Shown here: piece after piece, positions 27,787-37,498 of the stretch
Position numbering within the stretch: the stretch's first letter is position 1
How the letters are laid out: every line of letters starts with the position of its first letter
From: Pseudoalteromonas fuliginea
Lineage (GTDB): Bacteria > Pseudomonadota > Gammaproteobacteria > Enterobacterales > Alteromonadaceae
Assembly: GCF_000690055.1 (NCBI RefSeq)
Contig: NZ_JJNZ01000020.1
Coordinates: forward strand, 1-64,000
Length of the DNA: 64,000 nt
Direction: 5' to 3'
The notes under the pieces: generated by a model
Seen by the model: only the letters and a program-made list of their open reading frames with translations
Told to the model about the DNA's origin: nothing
Database searches by the model: none
Made by a program: the position numbers and the translations under genes

Positions 27787-29376
27787 ATGGCAGATCAAAA
27801 TCTCCTTAGCGAAATTAATAAACGACGAACCTTTGCTATCATCTCTCACCCAGATGCTGGTAAAACAACCATCACCGAAAAAGTATTGTTATTCGGACAA
27901 GCTATTCAACGAGCTGGTACTGTAAAAGGCCGTGGTTCTAACCAGCATGCTAAGTCTGACTGGATGGAAATGGAAAAAGAGCGTGGTATATCTGTTACTA
28001 CCTCTGTAATGCAGTTTCCATATAACAACGCACTTGTTAACTTACTTGATACTCCAGGGCACGAAGACTTCTCTGAAGATACTTACCGCACATTAACAGC
28101 GGTAGATTCGTGTTTAATGGTTATTGATGCAGCAAAAGGTGTAGAAGACCGTACCCGCAAGTTAATGGAAGTTACACGCCTGCGTACCACACCTATTGTT
28201 ACCTTTATGAACAAATGTGATCGTGATATTCGCGACCCAATGGAAGTGCTGGACGAAGTTGAAACAGAGCTAAATATTGCTTGTGCCCCCATCACTTGGC
28301 CAATTGGCTGTGGTAAAGAGTTCAAAGGTGTTTACCACATTCATAATGACGAAGCTGTTTTATACAAAACAGGTCAGGGTCATAAGATTCAAGAAGTTCG
28401 TACCATTAAAGGTCTTGATAACCCAGAGCTTGATATTGCCATTGGTGAAGATTTAGCTGCGCAATTACGCGATGAGCTTGAGCTTGTTATTGGCGCATCA
28501 AACGAATTTGATTTAGATCTGTTTTTAGCCGGTGAACTTTCGCCAGTTTATTACGGTACAGCACTTGGTAACTTTGGTGTTGACCACGTGTTAGATGGTT
28601 TAACTAAATGGGCGCCAACGCCATTACCACGCGAAACCGAAGACAGACTTATTGTTGCAACTGAAGAAAACTTTACTGGTTTTGTATTTAAAATTCAGGC
28701 CAACATGGATCCAAAGCACCGTGACCGTATTGCATTTATGCGTATTGTATCGGGTAAGTACAGCCAAGGCATGAAAATGAATCACGTGCGAATTGGCAAG
28801 CAAGTGAGCATTTCTGATGCGGTAACCTTTATGGCGGGCGACCGCGAGCGCGCAGCTGACGCTTACGCCGGCGACATTATTGGTTTGCATAACCACGGAA
28901 CTATTCAAATTGGTGATACATTCACGCAAGGCGAAAAACTTAAATTTAGTGGTATCCCTAACTTTGCGCCTGAATTATTCCGCCGTATTCGTCTTCGCGA
29001 TCCGCTTAAGCAAAAGCAATTATTAAAAGGCTTAGTGCAGCTTTCTGAAGAAGGTGCTGTGCAAGTATTTAGACCGCTTATAAACAACGATTTAATTGTG
29101 GGCGCGGTAGGTGTACTTCAGTTTGATGTAGTTGTAGCGCGCTTAAAAGCCGAATATAACGTAGATGCTATTTACGAAGGTGTAAACGTAAATACAGCGC
29201 GTTGGGTAAGTAGCGATGATGTGAAAAAGTTTGAAGACTTTAAGCGCAAGTGCGAAAGTAATTTAGCACTCGATGGCGGTGATAACTTAACTTACATTGC
29301 GCCTAGCCGTGTAAATCTTAACTTATCGGTAGAGCGCTACCCTGAAGTAACGTTTAGCCATACACGCGAAAACTAG
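27787..29376 (+). CDS. prfC: Peptide chain release factor 3
   Basis: 529 residues, as in E. coli RF3. GTPase motifs: HPDAGKTT (G1, about 18-25), [14 protein letters not shown] (G3), NKCDRD (G4). Elongation-factor-like domains II and III follow. RF3 recycles RF1/RF2 from the ribosome after peptide release. The gene starts 70 bp after the MITE-like repeat and is followed after 59 bp by argS. Between them is a short hairpin (AAGCCTGC-TTT-GGCGGGCTT) without a T run, so partial cotranscription is possible. Confidence 0.97.
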   Translation: MADQNLLSEINKRRTFAIISHPDAGKTTITEKVLLFGQAIQRAGTVKGRGSNQHAKSDWMEMEKERGISVTTSVMQFPYNNALVNLLDTPGHEDFSEDTYRTLTAVDSCLMVIDAAKGVEDRTRKLMEVTRLRTTPIVTFMNKCDRDIRDPMEVLDEVETELNIACAPITWPIGCGKEFKGVYHIHNDEAVLYKTGQGHKIQEVRTIKGLDNPELDIAIGEDLAAQLRDELELVIGASNEFDLDLFLAGELSPVYYGTALGNFGVDHVLDGLTKWAPTPLPRETEDRLIVATEENFTGFVFKIQANMDPKHRDRIAFMRIVSGKYSQGMKMNHVRIGKQVSISDAVTFMAGDRERAADAYAGDIIGLHNHGTIQIGDTFTQGEKLKFSGIPNFAPELFRRIRLRDPLKQKQLLKGLVQLSEEGAVQVFRPLINNDLIVGAVGVLQFDVVVARLKAEYNVDAIYEGVNVNTARWVSSDDVKKFEDFKRKCESNLALDGGDNLTYIAPSRVNLNLSVERYPEVTFSHTREN

Positions 29377-29435
29377 AATCGACTGACTACAGTTAACTGA
29401 AAGCCTGCTTTGGCGGGCTTACAAAGGTAAAAAAT

Positions 29436-31178
29436 ATGAATATTCGTACTATTTTAATCGAAAAAGCCGTTGCAGCTATGGTTGGTGCAGGCTTACCTGA
29501 AGATACAAACCCAGCAGTAACGCAAAGCACACGTCCACAATTTGGTGATTACCAAATTAATGCAGCCATGGGCGCGGCTAAAAAAATGAAAAGCAACCCA
29601 CGTGAGCTTGCGCAAAAAATTATAGATAACCTTGATGTAAGCGATATTGCTCAAAAGACTGAAATTGCAGGCCCAGGTTTTATTAATATTCATTTAAAGC
29701 CTGAGTTTTTAGCGCAAAGCGTACAAGCCGCTAACAGTGATGCAAAGCTTGCTGTAAATGAGCATGCTAAGCCACAAAAAGTGGTTGTTGATTATTCATC
29801 ACCAAACCTTGCTAAAGAAATGCACGTAGGCCATTTACGTTCAACCATTATTGGTGACTCAATTGTGCGTGCGCTTGAATTTAGAGGCGATACGGTTGTA
29901 CGTCAAAATCACATGGGTGATTGGGGCACGCAATTTGGTATGTTAATCGCGCATTTAGAAGATCAAATTAGCCAAGGTGTTGATTTAGATTCTGTAGCAC
30001 TTGCTGATTTAGAAACCTTTTATCGCGATGCTAAAAAACGTTTTGACGATGAAGAAGGCTTTGCAGATAAAGCACGTGACTATGTTGTTAAACTACAAGG
30101 CGGCGATACGCACTGTGAAAAGCTTTGGAAACTATTTATAGCCACCTCAGTTAAACACTCTGAAGAAGTATACAAGCGTTTAAATGTAACGCTTACTCAA
30201 GCCGATATCATGGCTGAAAGCGCATACAACGCAGAGCTTAACGATATTATTAGCCTACTTAAAGATAAAAATATTGCCGTTGAGTCGCAAGGCGCGCAAG
30301 TGGTATTTTTAGATGAGCTTGCCAACAAAGATGGCGAGCCATCAGCGTTCATCGTACAAAAATCTGGCGGTGGCTTTTTATATGCAACAACCGATTTAGC
30401 AGCATGTGATTACCGTTCAAATAAATTAGGTGCCGATCGTATCTTAATTTTTGTAGATGCACGTCAAAATCTACACTTTAACCAAGTAGAGCTAACAGCG
30501 CGTAAAGCTGGTTTATTACGAGACGAAACAAGCTACGAGTTTTGCCCGTTTGGCACCATGATGGGCGCCGATAATAAACCATTTAAAACACGTACTGGTG
30601 GCACAGTAAAACTTGCTGATTTATTAGAAGAGTCAATTAACCGTGCAGCCGCAAAACTAGCTGAACGTGAGTCTGATTTAAGTGATTCTGAGCGCAGCGA
30701 GATTGCCCGTAAAGTAGGTATTGGTGCAGTTAAATATGCCGATCTTTCTAAGCATCGCACCAGCGATTACATTTTTAACTGGGACAGCATGCTAAGCTTT
30801 GAAGGTGCAACCGCTCCTTACTTACAATATGCTTATACACGTATACGCAGTATTTTCCGTAAATCAGGCGTTGATGCAACTACATTAAATTCAGATGTTG
30901 TAATTGTTGAGCCTCAAGAAAAAGCACTAGCACTTAAGCTACTACAGCTTGAAGAAGTCCTTGATTTAATGATCAACGAAGCAACACCGCACGTACTATG
31001 TGGTTACTTATATGAGCTTGCAAGCTTATACATGACATTTTACGAAGCTTGCCCAGTACTTAAAGAAGGCGTAGAGCCAAGCGTACGCGATAGCCGTTTA
31101 GTGTTGTGTAATTTGGTTTCTAAAACACTAGAAACGGGATTAGATTTGCTAGGTATTGAAGTTATGGAGCAAATGTAA
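29436..31178 (+). CDS. argS: Arginyl-tRNA synthetase
   Basis: 580 residues. It charges tRNA-Arg. The N-terminal Add1 domain is followed by the class I HIGH-type motif [18 protein letters not shown] (about 125-142). [15 protein letters not shown] follows later, where KMSK is degenerate as in many ArgRS. The C-terminal DALR domain contains [14 protein letters not shown] and ends [10 protein letters not shown]. Start by AAAGGT upstream of the ATG. Downstream lies a long palindromic repeat rather than a simple terminator. Confidence 0.97.
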   Translation: MNIRTILIEKAVAAMVGAGLPEDTNPAVTQSTRPQFGDYQINAAMGAAKKMKSNPRELAQKIIDNLDVSDIAQKTEIAGPGFINIHLKPEFLAQSVQAANSDAKLAVNEHAKPQKVVVDYSSPNLAKEMHVGHLRSTIIGDSIVRALEFRGDTVVRQNHMGDWGTQFGMLIAHLEDQISQGVDLDSVALADLETFYRDAKKRFDDEEGFADKARDYVVKLQGGDTHCEKLWKLFIATSVKHSEEVYKRLNVTLTQADIMAESAYNAELNDIISLLKDKNIAVESQGAQVVFLDELANKDGEPSAFIVQKSGGGFLYATTDLAACDYRSNKLGADRILIFVDARQNLHFNQVELTARKAGLLRDETSYEFCPFGTMMGADNKPFKTRTGGTVKLADLLEESINRAAAKLAERESDLSDSERSEIARKVGIGAVKYADLSKHRTSDYIFNWDSMLSFEGATAPYLQYAYTRIRSIFRKSGVDATTLNSDVVIVEPQEKALALKLLQLEEVLDLMINEATPHVLCGYLYELASLYMTFYEACPVLKEGVEPSVRDSRLVLCNLVSKTLETGLDLLGIEVMEQM

Positions 31179-31305
31179 TCTGCTGCGTGTAGTTCGCTTT
31201 AGCTGCGTTGGTAAAACTATTTAGCCTAAGTCACATACAAACCGTATGCTCCTTGGCATAAATAGTTTTACCGCCTTGCTAGCACTCCTACACTTGCAGA
31301 TATCT
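31179..31305. repeat. Long imperfect palindrome downstream of argS
   Basis: The core GGTAAAACTATTTA (31210-31223) and TAAATAGTTTTACC (31259-31272) is a perfect 14-bp inverted repeat. The arms extend outward imperfectly to CTGC-GTGTAG / CTACAC-TGCAG, and inward through GCC-TAAG and CATAC/GTATG. The whole of about 125 nt can fold into one hairpin. It lies exactly between the argS stop and pdxH and may end or protect the argS transcript. Confidence 0.7.
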
Positions 31306-31328
31306 GAGTTGTGTAGTTTACGTTGTAG

Positions 31329-31355
31329 GTTGGGTTGAGTGAAACGAAACCCAAC
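31329..31355. repeat. Small palindromic repeat GTTGGGTT...AACCCAAC
   Basis: Inverted repeat GTTGGGTT and AACCCAAC around a 11-nt spacer, preceded by GTAG. The same style of unit (GTAGGTTGG...CCCAAC) occurs at 56973-57005, so it is probably a dispersed palindromic repeat. Confidence 0.55.
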
Positions 31356-31453
31356 GATACACCTGAATCTTAATATTTGTTACTGCTCAACATCTAATGT
31401 TTTAAGCTCGCTACTCTAAGCTCTTTTCTAAGGCTTTATTTAAAGGATTTGTT

Positions 31454-32092
31454 ATGAAACTCGAAGATATCCGCCGTGAATACCTGCAAGACGCGTTAAG
31501 CGAAGATAACTTGCAAGATGACCCATTCAAGCAGTTTGAAACATGGCTTGAGCATGCGGTAGCAAGCAAACTACCCGACCCAACTGCGATGGTTGTAGCA
31601 ACTGTTGATGAAACCGGTCAACCTTCACAGCGCATAGTGCTTTTAAAGCATCTGGATGATAACGGTTTTGTATTTTTTACCAATACAGGTTCGCGTAAAG
31701 CGCAAGAGCTTAAAGGTAATAACAAAATTTCCTTGCATTTTCCGTGGCATCACATGGAACGCCAAGTTATTGTTTATGGCGAGGCTAAACCATTACCAAC
31801 TTCTGCTGTGGCAAAGTACTTTTTATCTCGTCCTAAAGAAAGCCAATTAGCCGCCTGGGCATCAGCGCAAAGTCGTCCGGTGTCATCACGTAAAGTACTA
31901 ATGGAAACCTTTGCCAATATGAAAAACAAGTTTGCTAAAGGTGAAATTCCACTTCCCGATTTTTGGGGCGGATATTGTGTAGTGCCCACTAAAATTGAGT
32001 TTTGGCAAGGTGGAGCGCATCGTTTACATGACCGCTTTATATATCAGCGCCAAGCAGATAATAGCTGGCAAATTACGCGCTTAAATCCTTAA
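31454..32092 (+). CDS. pdxH: Pyridoxine/pyridoxamine 5'-phosphate oxidase
   Basis: 212 residues. An FMN enzyme that makes pyridoxal 5'-phosphate. The FMN and substrate motifs are all visible: [67 protein letters not shown], and the C-terminal [14 protein letters not shown], ending ITRLNP. ATG with AAAGGA upstream. Followed after 21 bp by a TatD-type gene on the same strand. Confidence 0.96.
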   Translation: MKLEDIRREYLQDALSEDNLQDDPFKQFETWLEHAVASKLPDPTAMVVATVDETGQPSQRIVLLKHLDDNGFVFFTNTGSRKAQELKGNNKISLHFPWHHMERQVIVYGEAKPLPTSAVAKYFLSRPKESQLAAWASAQSRPVSSRKVLMETFANMKNKFAKGEIPLPDFWGGYCVVPTKIEFWQGGAHRLHDRFIYQRQADNSWQITRLNP

Positions 32093-32113
32093 TAAATAGA
32101 TGAGTAAGTAACT

Positions 32114-32881
32114 GTGCAATTTATTGACTCTCATTGCCATCTCGATTTTAGTGAGTTTGATTCAAATCGTGAATCTCTCATAAGAGAGTGTGTAGCAAAG
32201 GGAGTTAATCAGTTTATTGTGCCAGGCATTACCCTTGCTCAATCGCATGCCCTCATAGAGCTCAAAGCAACCTATCCAAGTATAAAAATAGCGGCAGGGC
32301 TACACCCTTATTTTTTAGAGCAACATAAAGAATCGCACATTGAAGCGTTATTTGAGTTTGCAACTACAAATACGCATCAGCTGGTGGCCATTGGTGAGTG
32401 TGGGCTTGATAGAAGTATTGAAAACCTCTGCAAACAAACTTATTTATTTGAACAGCAAATAGAGCTATCAAACGAGCTTAACTTGCCGCTCATTGTGCAT
32501 CATAGGCAAAGCCATGACTTAATTGCGCAATCGTTTAAACGTTGTAAGCCAAAAAATGGGGGAGTGATTCATGCATTTTCAGGTTCAATCCAACAAGCGC
32601 AGTACTATATCAAACAGGGCTTTAAGCTAGGAGTAGGCGGTGTTATTACCTATGAGCGCGCAGTTAAAACACGCGCTGTTATTGCTGCTATCGAGCCAGA
32701 GAATTTAGTGCTAGAAACAGATTCTCCCTCAATGCCCTTAAGCGGCTATCAAGGTGAAGTTAACACGCCATTGCATATACCCGATGTATTTAATGCATTG
32801 TGTGATTTAAAGCCACACAGTAAGAGAGAGACGCTTGCTAAGCTGCTTTATGATTCTTGCTCAGATGTTTTTTGCATGTAG
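32114..32881 (+). CDS. TatD-family metal-dependent hydrolase (YjjV-like DNase)
   Basis: 255 residues, TIM-barrel hydrolase. Metal ligands: HCHLD (about 7-11), GECGLD Glu (about 94), PLIVHHRQSH His, GGVIHAFSG His, LETDSPSMP Asp near 205. TatD proteins are Mg-dependent 3'-5' exonucleases or deoxyribonucleases. YjjV is the likeliest subfamily because GLD-RSIE and AFSGS are of that type. GTG start. The last 34 bp overlap the convergent ytjB-like gene. Confidence 0.85.
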   Translation: MQFIDSHCHLDFSEFDSNRESLIRECVAKGVNQFIVPGITLAQSHALIELKATYPSIKIAAGLHPYFLEQHKESHIEALFEFATTNTHQLVAIGECGLDRSIENLCKQTYLFEQQIELSNELNLPLIVHHRQSHDLIAQSFKRCKPKNGGVIHAFSGSIQQAQYYIKQGFKLGVGGVITYERAVKTRAVIAAIEPENLVLETDSPSMPLSGYQGEVNTPLHIPDVFNALCDLKPHSKRETLAKLLYDSCSDVFCM

Positions 32882-33474
32882 CGATTAACCTGCCAACGTT
32901 TTAAGCCTCGCCCTAATTGCCACGTGAAAATGCAGGCAATCACTAGCATTAAAAGTACTTGGCGACCTAAATCATGAAAATGATTATGACTGTCGGCAAT
33001 TGCTGCTCGTGTTAAATACGTAACTGACACAAACCCAAGTGGACGATCATCATCACTTATCACAGGCTCTACAAAGGGGGTTTTTAATTTGCTAATACCT
33101 GGTGTTGAATCAGGAAGTTGGCCAAAAATATGATGCGATTGCCAGTTATCGCTACTGGCTATTAAAATACCTTGTTGATCGTAAATAGTTGCCGAAAGTA
33201 CAAATTCATCTTTGCTTATATCGTTACAAACTGTATTTAGCTGTGGTTTGTTTTTTTCGATTAAAGGTGTTTTTACATTCAAAGCCATAAACTTAGTTAA
33301 ACTTTTTGCAGTGCTATCGGCACTATCATAAAGCAGTTGGTGGCTTTGGAAACTGCTACTGACAGCAACCCAACTTAGCAACACAAAACAGGCAGCCGCA
33401 AGTAACAGGCGCACAAGCCGCTTTCTTTGAGAAGCCGATATAGGATTTTTAAGATGGTTATTTTTCATAGTCAC
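32848..33474 (-). CDS. ytjB: YtjB/Smp-like inner-membrane protein
   Basis: 208 residues with two TM helices (about 22-42 and 172-190) enclosing a periplasmic domain (YDSADSTAKSLTKFMALNVKTPL, ATIYDQQGILIASSD), as in the SMP/AhpA family. It lies divergent from serB, the place ytjB has in E. coli, which supports the call. Function is not established; the domain looks Cache-like. The 3' end overlaps the TatD-type gene by 34 bp in convergent orientation. Confidence 0.8.
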   Translation of the reverse strand: MTMKNNHLKNPISASQRKRLVRLLLAAACFVLLSWVAVSSSFQSHQLLYDSADSTAKSLTKFMALNVKTPLIEKNKPQLNTVCNDISKDEFVLSATIYDQQGILIASSDNWQSHHIFGQLPDSTPGISKLKTPFVEPVISDDDRPLGFVSVTYLTRAAIADSHNHFHDLGRQVLLMLVIACIFTWQLGRGLKRWQVNRYMQKTSEQES

Positions 33475-33616
33475 CGTATATGCTGCTGACAGGATTTTGA
33501 TTTGATGTTACAACTAGCACTATAACCTTAAACCTCACCTGATGGCGAATTTAGCGCTAATAATACCTACATCAATTAGTTTATATCAGGAAAATAAAAA
33601 TAAATACGGAGATCTC

Positions 33617-34645
33617 ATGGCGCAAACGAGCATGGCACAGCTCAATACTGAGCAATCATTATCAATGTTAACTTTAAATCAATGGTTTAGTTATCAGGAT
33701 TGTACTTTCTTACCGCTTAATAATGTTCCAAATAAACAGCTGGGATTATTTAGTATCGCATTTGCAGGTGACTTTAACACAAGCCATGTGACTAGCATTA
33801 TTGATTTTTTAGCTAAGCATAACCAAATAGTTACAGCTATATGTCAGTACCAACCTGATTTAGGGCTAGCCCCCGCACTGTGCTTTTATACGCAAAATGC
33901 AGAGCAAGCTATAAACCCGTTAGAGCTTCAAACGTTTTCAAGTACGCTTGATTTCCAGTTAGTGCAAGTAGCCACACCTCCTAACCTTTATGAGCCTGGT
34001 TTGTTGGTTATGGATATGGACTCAACGGCGATTACCATTGAATGTATTGATGAAATAGCGCGTTTGGCTAATGTGTATGACGAAGTAGCGTCGGTTACAG
34101 CACTCGCGATGGCAGGTAAACTCGACTTTAGCGAAAGCTTAAATCAACGTGTCGCTAAACTGGCTGGTATTGAAAAAAGCTTAATTGAGGAGCTTAAAAA
34201 TACATTACCACTCATGCCAGGTATTAAAGTACTTTGCCAAATTTTAAAACAACATAACTGGTACTTAGCTATCGCATCTGGTGGTTTTGTACCGTTTGCA
34301 GAACGTGTACAAGCGCTTATTCATTTAGATGAAGTTCACGCTAATGTACTTGAATTTGAAGGCGATAAACTAACGGGTAAAGTACTGGGTACAATTGTAG
34401 ATGCACAGCAAAAAGCGGTTGTTTTAGAGATGCTTCAGCAAAAGCTAGGACTTGAAAAAATACAAACGGTTGCTATCGGTGATGGTGCAAATGATTTAGT
34501 CATGATGGCTAAAGCGGGTCTAGGTGTTGCCGTACATGGTAAACCTAAGGTAGTTGAGCAGGCACAAGCTGCTATTTGCCAAGGATCATTACTACAGCTT
34601 TTATATATGTTGGCTATTCCGTTGGGAGAAGAGCCTACTTTTTAA
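33617..34645 (+). CDS. serB: Phosphoserine phosphatase
   Basis: 342 residues from ATG at 33617, which has GGAG at a good distance; an upstream in-frame ATG at 33542 lacks a ribosome site. The HAD nucleophile motif DMDSTAITIECIDEIA (DxD about residue 134), SGGFVPFA (motif II), K and the GDGANDLVMM motif III are complete. The N-terminal ACT-like domain precedes. It hydrolyses phosphoserine, the last step of serine synthesis; serA lies about 6 kb downstream in this window. Divergent from ytjB. Confidence 0.93.
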   Translation: MAQTSMAQLNTEQSLSMLTLNQWFSYQDCTFLPLNNVPNKQLGLFSIAFAGDFNTSHVTSIIDFLAKHNQIVTAICQYQPDLGLAPALCFYTQNAEQAINPLELQTFSSTLDFQLVQVATPPNLYEPGLLVMDMDSTAITIECIDEIARLANVYDEVASVTALAMAGKLDFSESLNQRVAKLAGIEKSLIEELKNTLPLMPGIKVLCQILKQHNWYLAIASGGFVPFAERVQALIHLDEVHANVLEFEGDKLTGKVLGTIVDAQQKAVVLEMLQQKLGLEKIQTVAIGDGANDLVMMAKAGLGVAVHGKPKVVEQAQAAICQGSLLQLLYMLAIPLGEEPTF

Positions 34646-34664
34646 ATAGATTAGGTTAAACCGG

Positions 34665-37142
34665 TTAACGTAAGCGGTTTAACCAAATAAGTTTACGACG
34701 TCCCATTTGCTCAATTTGTTGTTGATTGAGGTCTAGGTGGCTAAGCGCTTCTTCAGTAATATCTACTACGTCACCTACGCCTGCTACAGACCATAATGCT
34801 TTTTCCAAATCTTTTGCTTTATGCATAGCGTATTGGCTTACATATTTTAATTCGTTAGATAAGTAATCGGTATCAGGACGTCCCGTACGTGATAAATATA
34901 AACGCATCACAAAAATTAGATCCGATTTAATACCTTGGCTAATTTGTTTCTCAAAGCCGCTGTAGTCTTCACCTAGAACACATTGGCTTGTAATAGCCTC
35001 TTTGATATCTCCTTTGCGGGGATCAAAATTAATAGCGATTGTAAATGCCAGAGGAGGATCTTGGCGGCTTCTATCTTTAATATGCGGCGAAATTACATTA
35101 ATTATTTGCTCATCTGTCAATATACTAGATAAGTCTGTTTTATTACTCAGCAGCCCAAAGTTTTGTAAAATCACATGTAACGGGCTAGCGTATAAACCAA
35201 AACCAATGGCTCCCGTTTTAAAATGAGCAGCTTCTTTATGTAAGTATAATGGAAATTGACATACGCTTTTTGTAACCATGTTTCTAAGCGCGGTAGATAA
35301 GCCTTCTACTTTAGGTGCTTCTTCAGATACTTTAAGTTTGTCTTTGTTGTTTTCAATTAACTGAGTGAAAAAGGTAACGCCAGCATGAGGGAAGTCAGAT
35401 ACCCGACTTGCTTTTAAGTTAATGGTAGTAAACGATTTACCAATTGCCATTACTTCATATTTTAATTCACTAAGTTGGTGCTTTTTAGTTATTTTTTGCA
35501 AGTCAGGAAATGATAATAAAATAATGTCACCTTTTTTAAAGGTGATGGGTTGCTCGCACTCAAGTTGTAAGCCCATTACAGAAAAGTCACGCGTGTAGCC
35601 ACTAAAGGTAATGTCACCTAAGGTTACTTTTGCTGCTGTTTTATATAGATAGCGCTTATGCGAACGTAAATTTACATATTCAAGTGCAACAATATCTAAA
35701 TAAGGTGGTGTTTGATGTTTAGCATGACCAAAATGTTTAAGCTGATTAACAAGTGCTTTATCATAATTTAATTTTTTATACTGCTCTTGTTCTACAGCAT
35801 TACCAATACTTGTTAAAACAACAATGTACTTTACATCTTTTACTAGCCCTTCAACGCGAGGCGAAGGCGGCTTATTAAGCTTTTCAATGTTTTCACCAGC
35901 ACTATTGGGTAAAGAAAGTGGAATGTACGAATCGTCTGGGTGAGTAGGCATGATTTGAAGTTTAAAACATTGCCAACTTTCTTTTTGACTGCCAAAACTT
36001 AAAAATAAACTGCTCAACTCAGGCGTTTTTTCAAGTTCACTACGTGTTGCAGAATAATAGTAAATTTTACCTGAGGATACATGCGTAAAAGTATATAGAT
36101 AATCTTCTTTAACGGCCGTTGTTTGCGTTAGCAATTGGGTTATACGCTGGTGATTGAGTACATTGTACAAGCAAGGGATTGCTCTTTCGTCAGTAAAATA
36201 GCGCTGAATAAAAATATTATTTTCTGTTGTTAAGCTCAAGCTTGGGTAATAGTGATCATCTTTTTTGCTTAAAAATACATATAAAGAAGTTACTCGCGGA
36301 ATGTAATATTGCTCATAGCCTTTTGAAACGACAGCATCAAGAGTGTTATCAAGGTTGACTTTATAACGGCGTTTATTGCCATGAATAAAGCTCTTTAAAA
36401 AGCGATCAAATGCTTCATTATTTTCTACATAAGTACGCTTTAAACGAATGTGGTTGTATTCACGAGATATATTTTCCACAGCCACTACTTCGTATTGAAT
36501 ACCGTTTTTTAAGCCTAGCTCAAAGTCTTGCTCAAGCCCGACTAAACGCATTGCGATGAGTTGACCTTTCTTTAAAATATGGCGGGTAACGAGCTTTACT
36601 TTACAGCCACTAAGAGAAATGTCAGAGGTACTTGCCGCAATGTTTTTCTTGTCATCGTAGGCAATAGTGACTTTTATTGAGTAGTTCATCCGCTCTTCAC
36701 GGCGACTCTCATAAGAGGCAAATTTAATGACATCGGTATCTAACGAGTCATTTAGTTCTGGTAATTCAGCCTTTTCTATAGCCTTTTTTTGTAACACACG
36801 ATGATTATTCTCAGTATTCATTACTGCTTCGTAAACGGCTAACGTGTACTCACCATGTTGTTCTAAAGCTTTTTCAAAAACCTCAATGGCAGTATCATCC
36901 ATAAAATGCTGTTTGCCATTGTGTTCATAGGGCTTTACATGTCCGGTAACTAAACCGCGTAAATCAACAAATCGGGCAACAGGCTGAGATAAGCGTGACA
37001 TCTCCATTTTCATCAAAAATTGTTCAGGCTTTGTAAGCTCTGCCGTTTTTGATTTGAAAATCATGTCAAACTTGGTGTTACCTAAATATTGTTTTAGCTC
37101 ATTCACGAGCTCTTCGTGTTTGAGCATTATGTCATCAGCCAT
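34665..37142 (-). CDS. Large PilZ-domain protein, probable cyclic-di-GMP effector
   Basis: 825 residues, soluble, without TM or signal. The first PilZ domain at about 145-250 has RREER (147-151) and DISLSGCKV (174 onward), the two c-di-GMP contact motifs RxxxR and D/NxSxxG. The second PilZ domain at about 465-570 has RSHKR and DFSVMGLQL, also complete. A degenerate third copy may lie at about 255-360 (GNKRRYKVN). The C-terminal 250 residues have no domain I know. It lies between serB and radA, convergent with serB and divergent from radA. Its target is unknown. Two intact binding sites suggest graded or cooperative response. Confidence 0.85.
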   Translation of the reverse strand: MADDIMLKHEELVNELKQYLGNTKFDMIFKSKTAELTKPEQFLMKMEMSRLSQPVARFVDLRGLVTGHVKPYEHNGKQHFMDDTAIEVFEKALEQHGEYTLAVYEAVMNTENNHRVLQKKAIEKAELPELNDSLDTDVIKFASYESRREERMNYSIKVTIAYDDKKNIAASTSDISLSGCKVKLVTRHILKKGQLIAMRLVGLEQDFELGLKNGIQYEVVAVENISREYNHIRLKRTYVENNEAFDRFLKSFIHGNKRRYKVNLDNTLDAVVSKGYEQYYIPRVTSLYVFLSKKDDHYYPSLSLTTENNIFIQRYFTDERAIPCLYNVLNHQRITQLLTQTTAVKEDYLYTFTHVSSGKIYYYSATRSELEKTPELSSLFLSFGSQKESWQCFKLQIMPTHPDDSYIPLSLPNSAGENIEKLNKPPSPRVEGLVKDVKYIVVLTSIGNAVEQEQYKKLNYDKALVNQLKHFGHAKHQTPPYLDIVALEYVNLRSHKRYLYKTAAKVTLGDITFSGYTRDFSVMGLQLECEQPITFKKGDIILLSFPDLQKITKKHQLSELKYEVMAIGKSFTTINLKASRVSDFPHAGVTFFTQLIENNKDKLKVSEEAPKVEGLSTALRNMVTKSVCQFPLYLHKEAAHFKTGAIGFGLYASPLHVILQNFGLLSNKTDLSSILTDEQIINVISPHIKDRSRQDPPLAFTIAINFDPRKGDIKEAITSQCVLGEDYSGFEKQISQGIKSDLIFVMRLYLSRTGRPDTDYLSNELKYVSQYAMHKAKDLEKALWSVAGVGDVVDITEEALSHLDLNQQQIEQMGRRKLIWLNRLR

Positions 37143-37498
37143 TTATAAAACCATCACCGTCTAATTGAAAAAGTAGGTATACTGTTGAGTCTATTTATTA
37201 GAAAAAATAAACGTTAAACCATTCTATGTTGTTAATATAGGTACGGTTATTTGAGTAACTACAGTTTAGCTCTTGTTATTATGTGTTAAATGCCATTTTG
37301 TTGGCAAGTTACTTTAAATTATTTCAAAGCAAAAAGTATGCCCTAAATTACAGGGAATAAAAACAGAATTGTATTTAATGATTGTGATGCTAGGTTTTTC
37401 ACAGGTAAAAATCGTTGCTGAGAAAAAGCGTGGAATGGCAAGATAATCATTTAATAGTAAGCATTTTAAAAATTAAAGAATAGTAGGTAAGGTTATTA
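37143..37498. other. Intergenic, divergent promoters of the PilZ gene and radA
   Basis: 356 bp, strongly AT-rich, no gene. A small inverted repeat CCCTAAATTACAGGG lies at about 37340-37354. AGTAGGTAAGG precedes the radA ATG. Confidence 0.45.

Noticed and set aside
29399..29420. Terminator between prfC and argS
   Set aside because: A hairpin is present (AAGCCTGC/GGCGGGCTT) but no T run follows, and argS starts right after.
31879..32092. Alternative frames inside pdxH
   Set aside because: Open only because of codon bias of the real gene.
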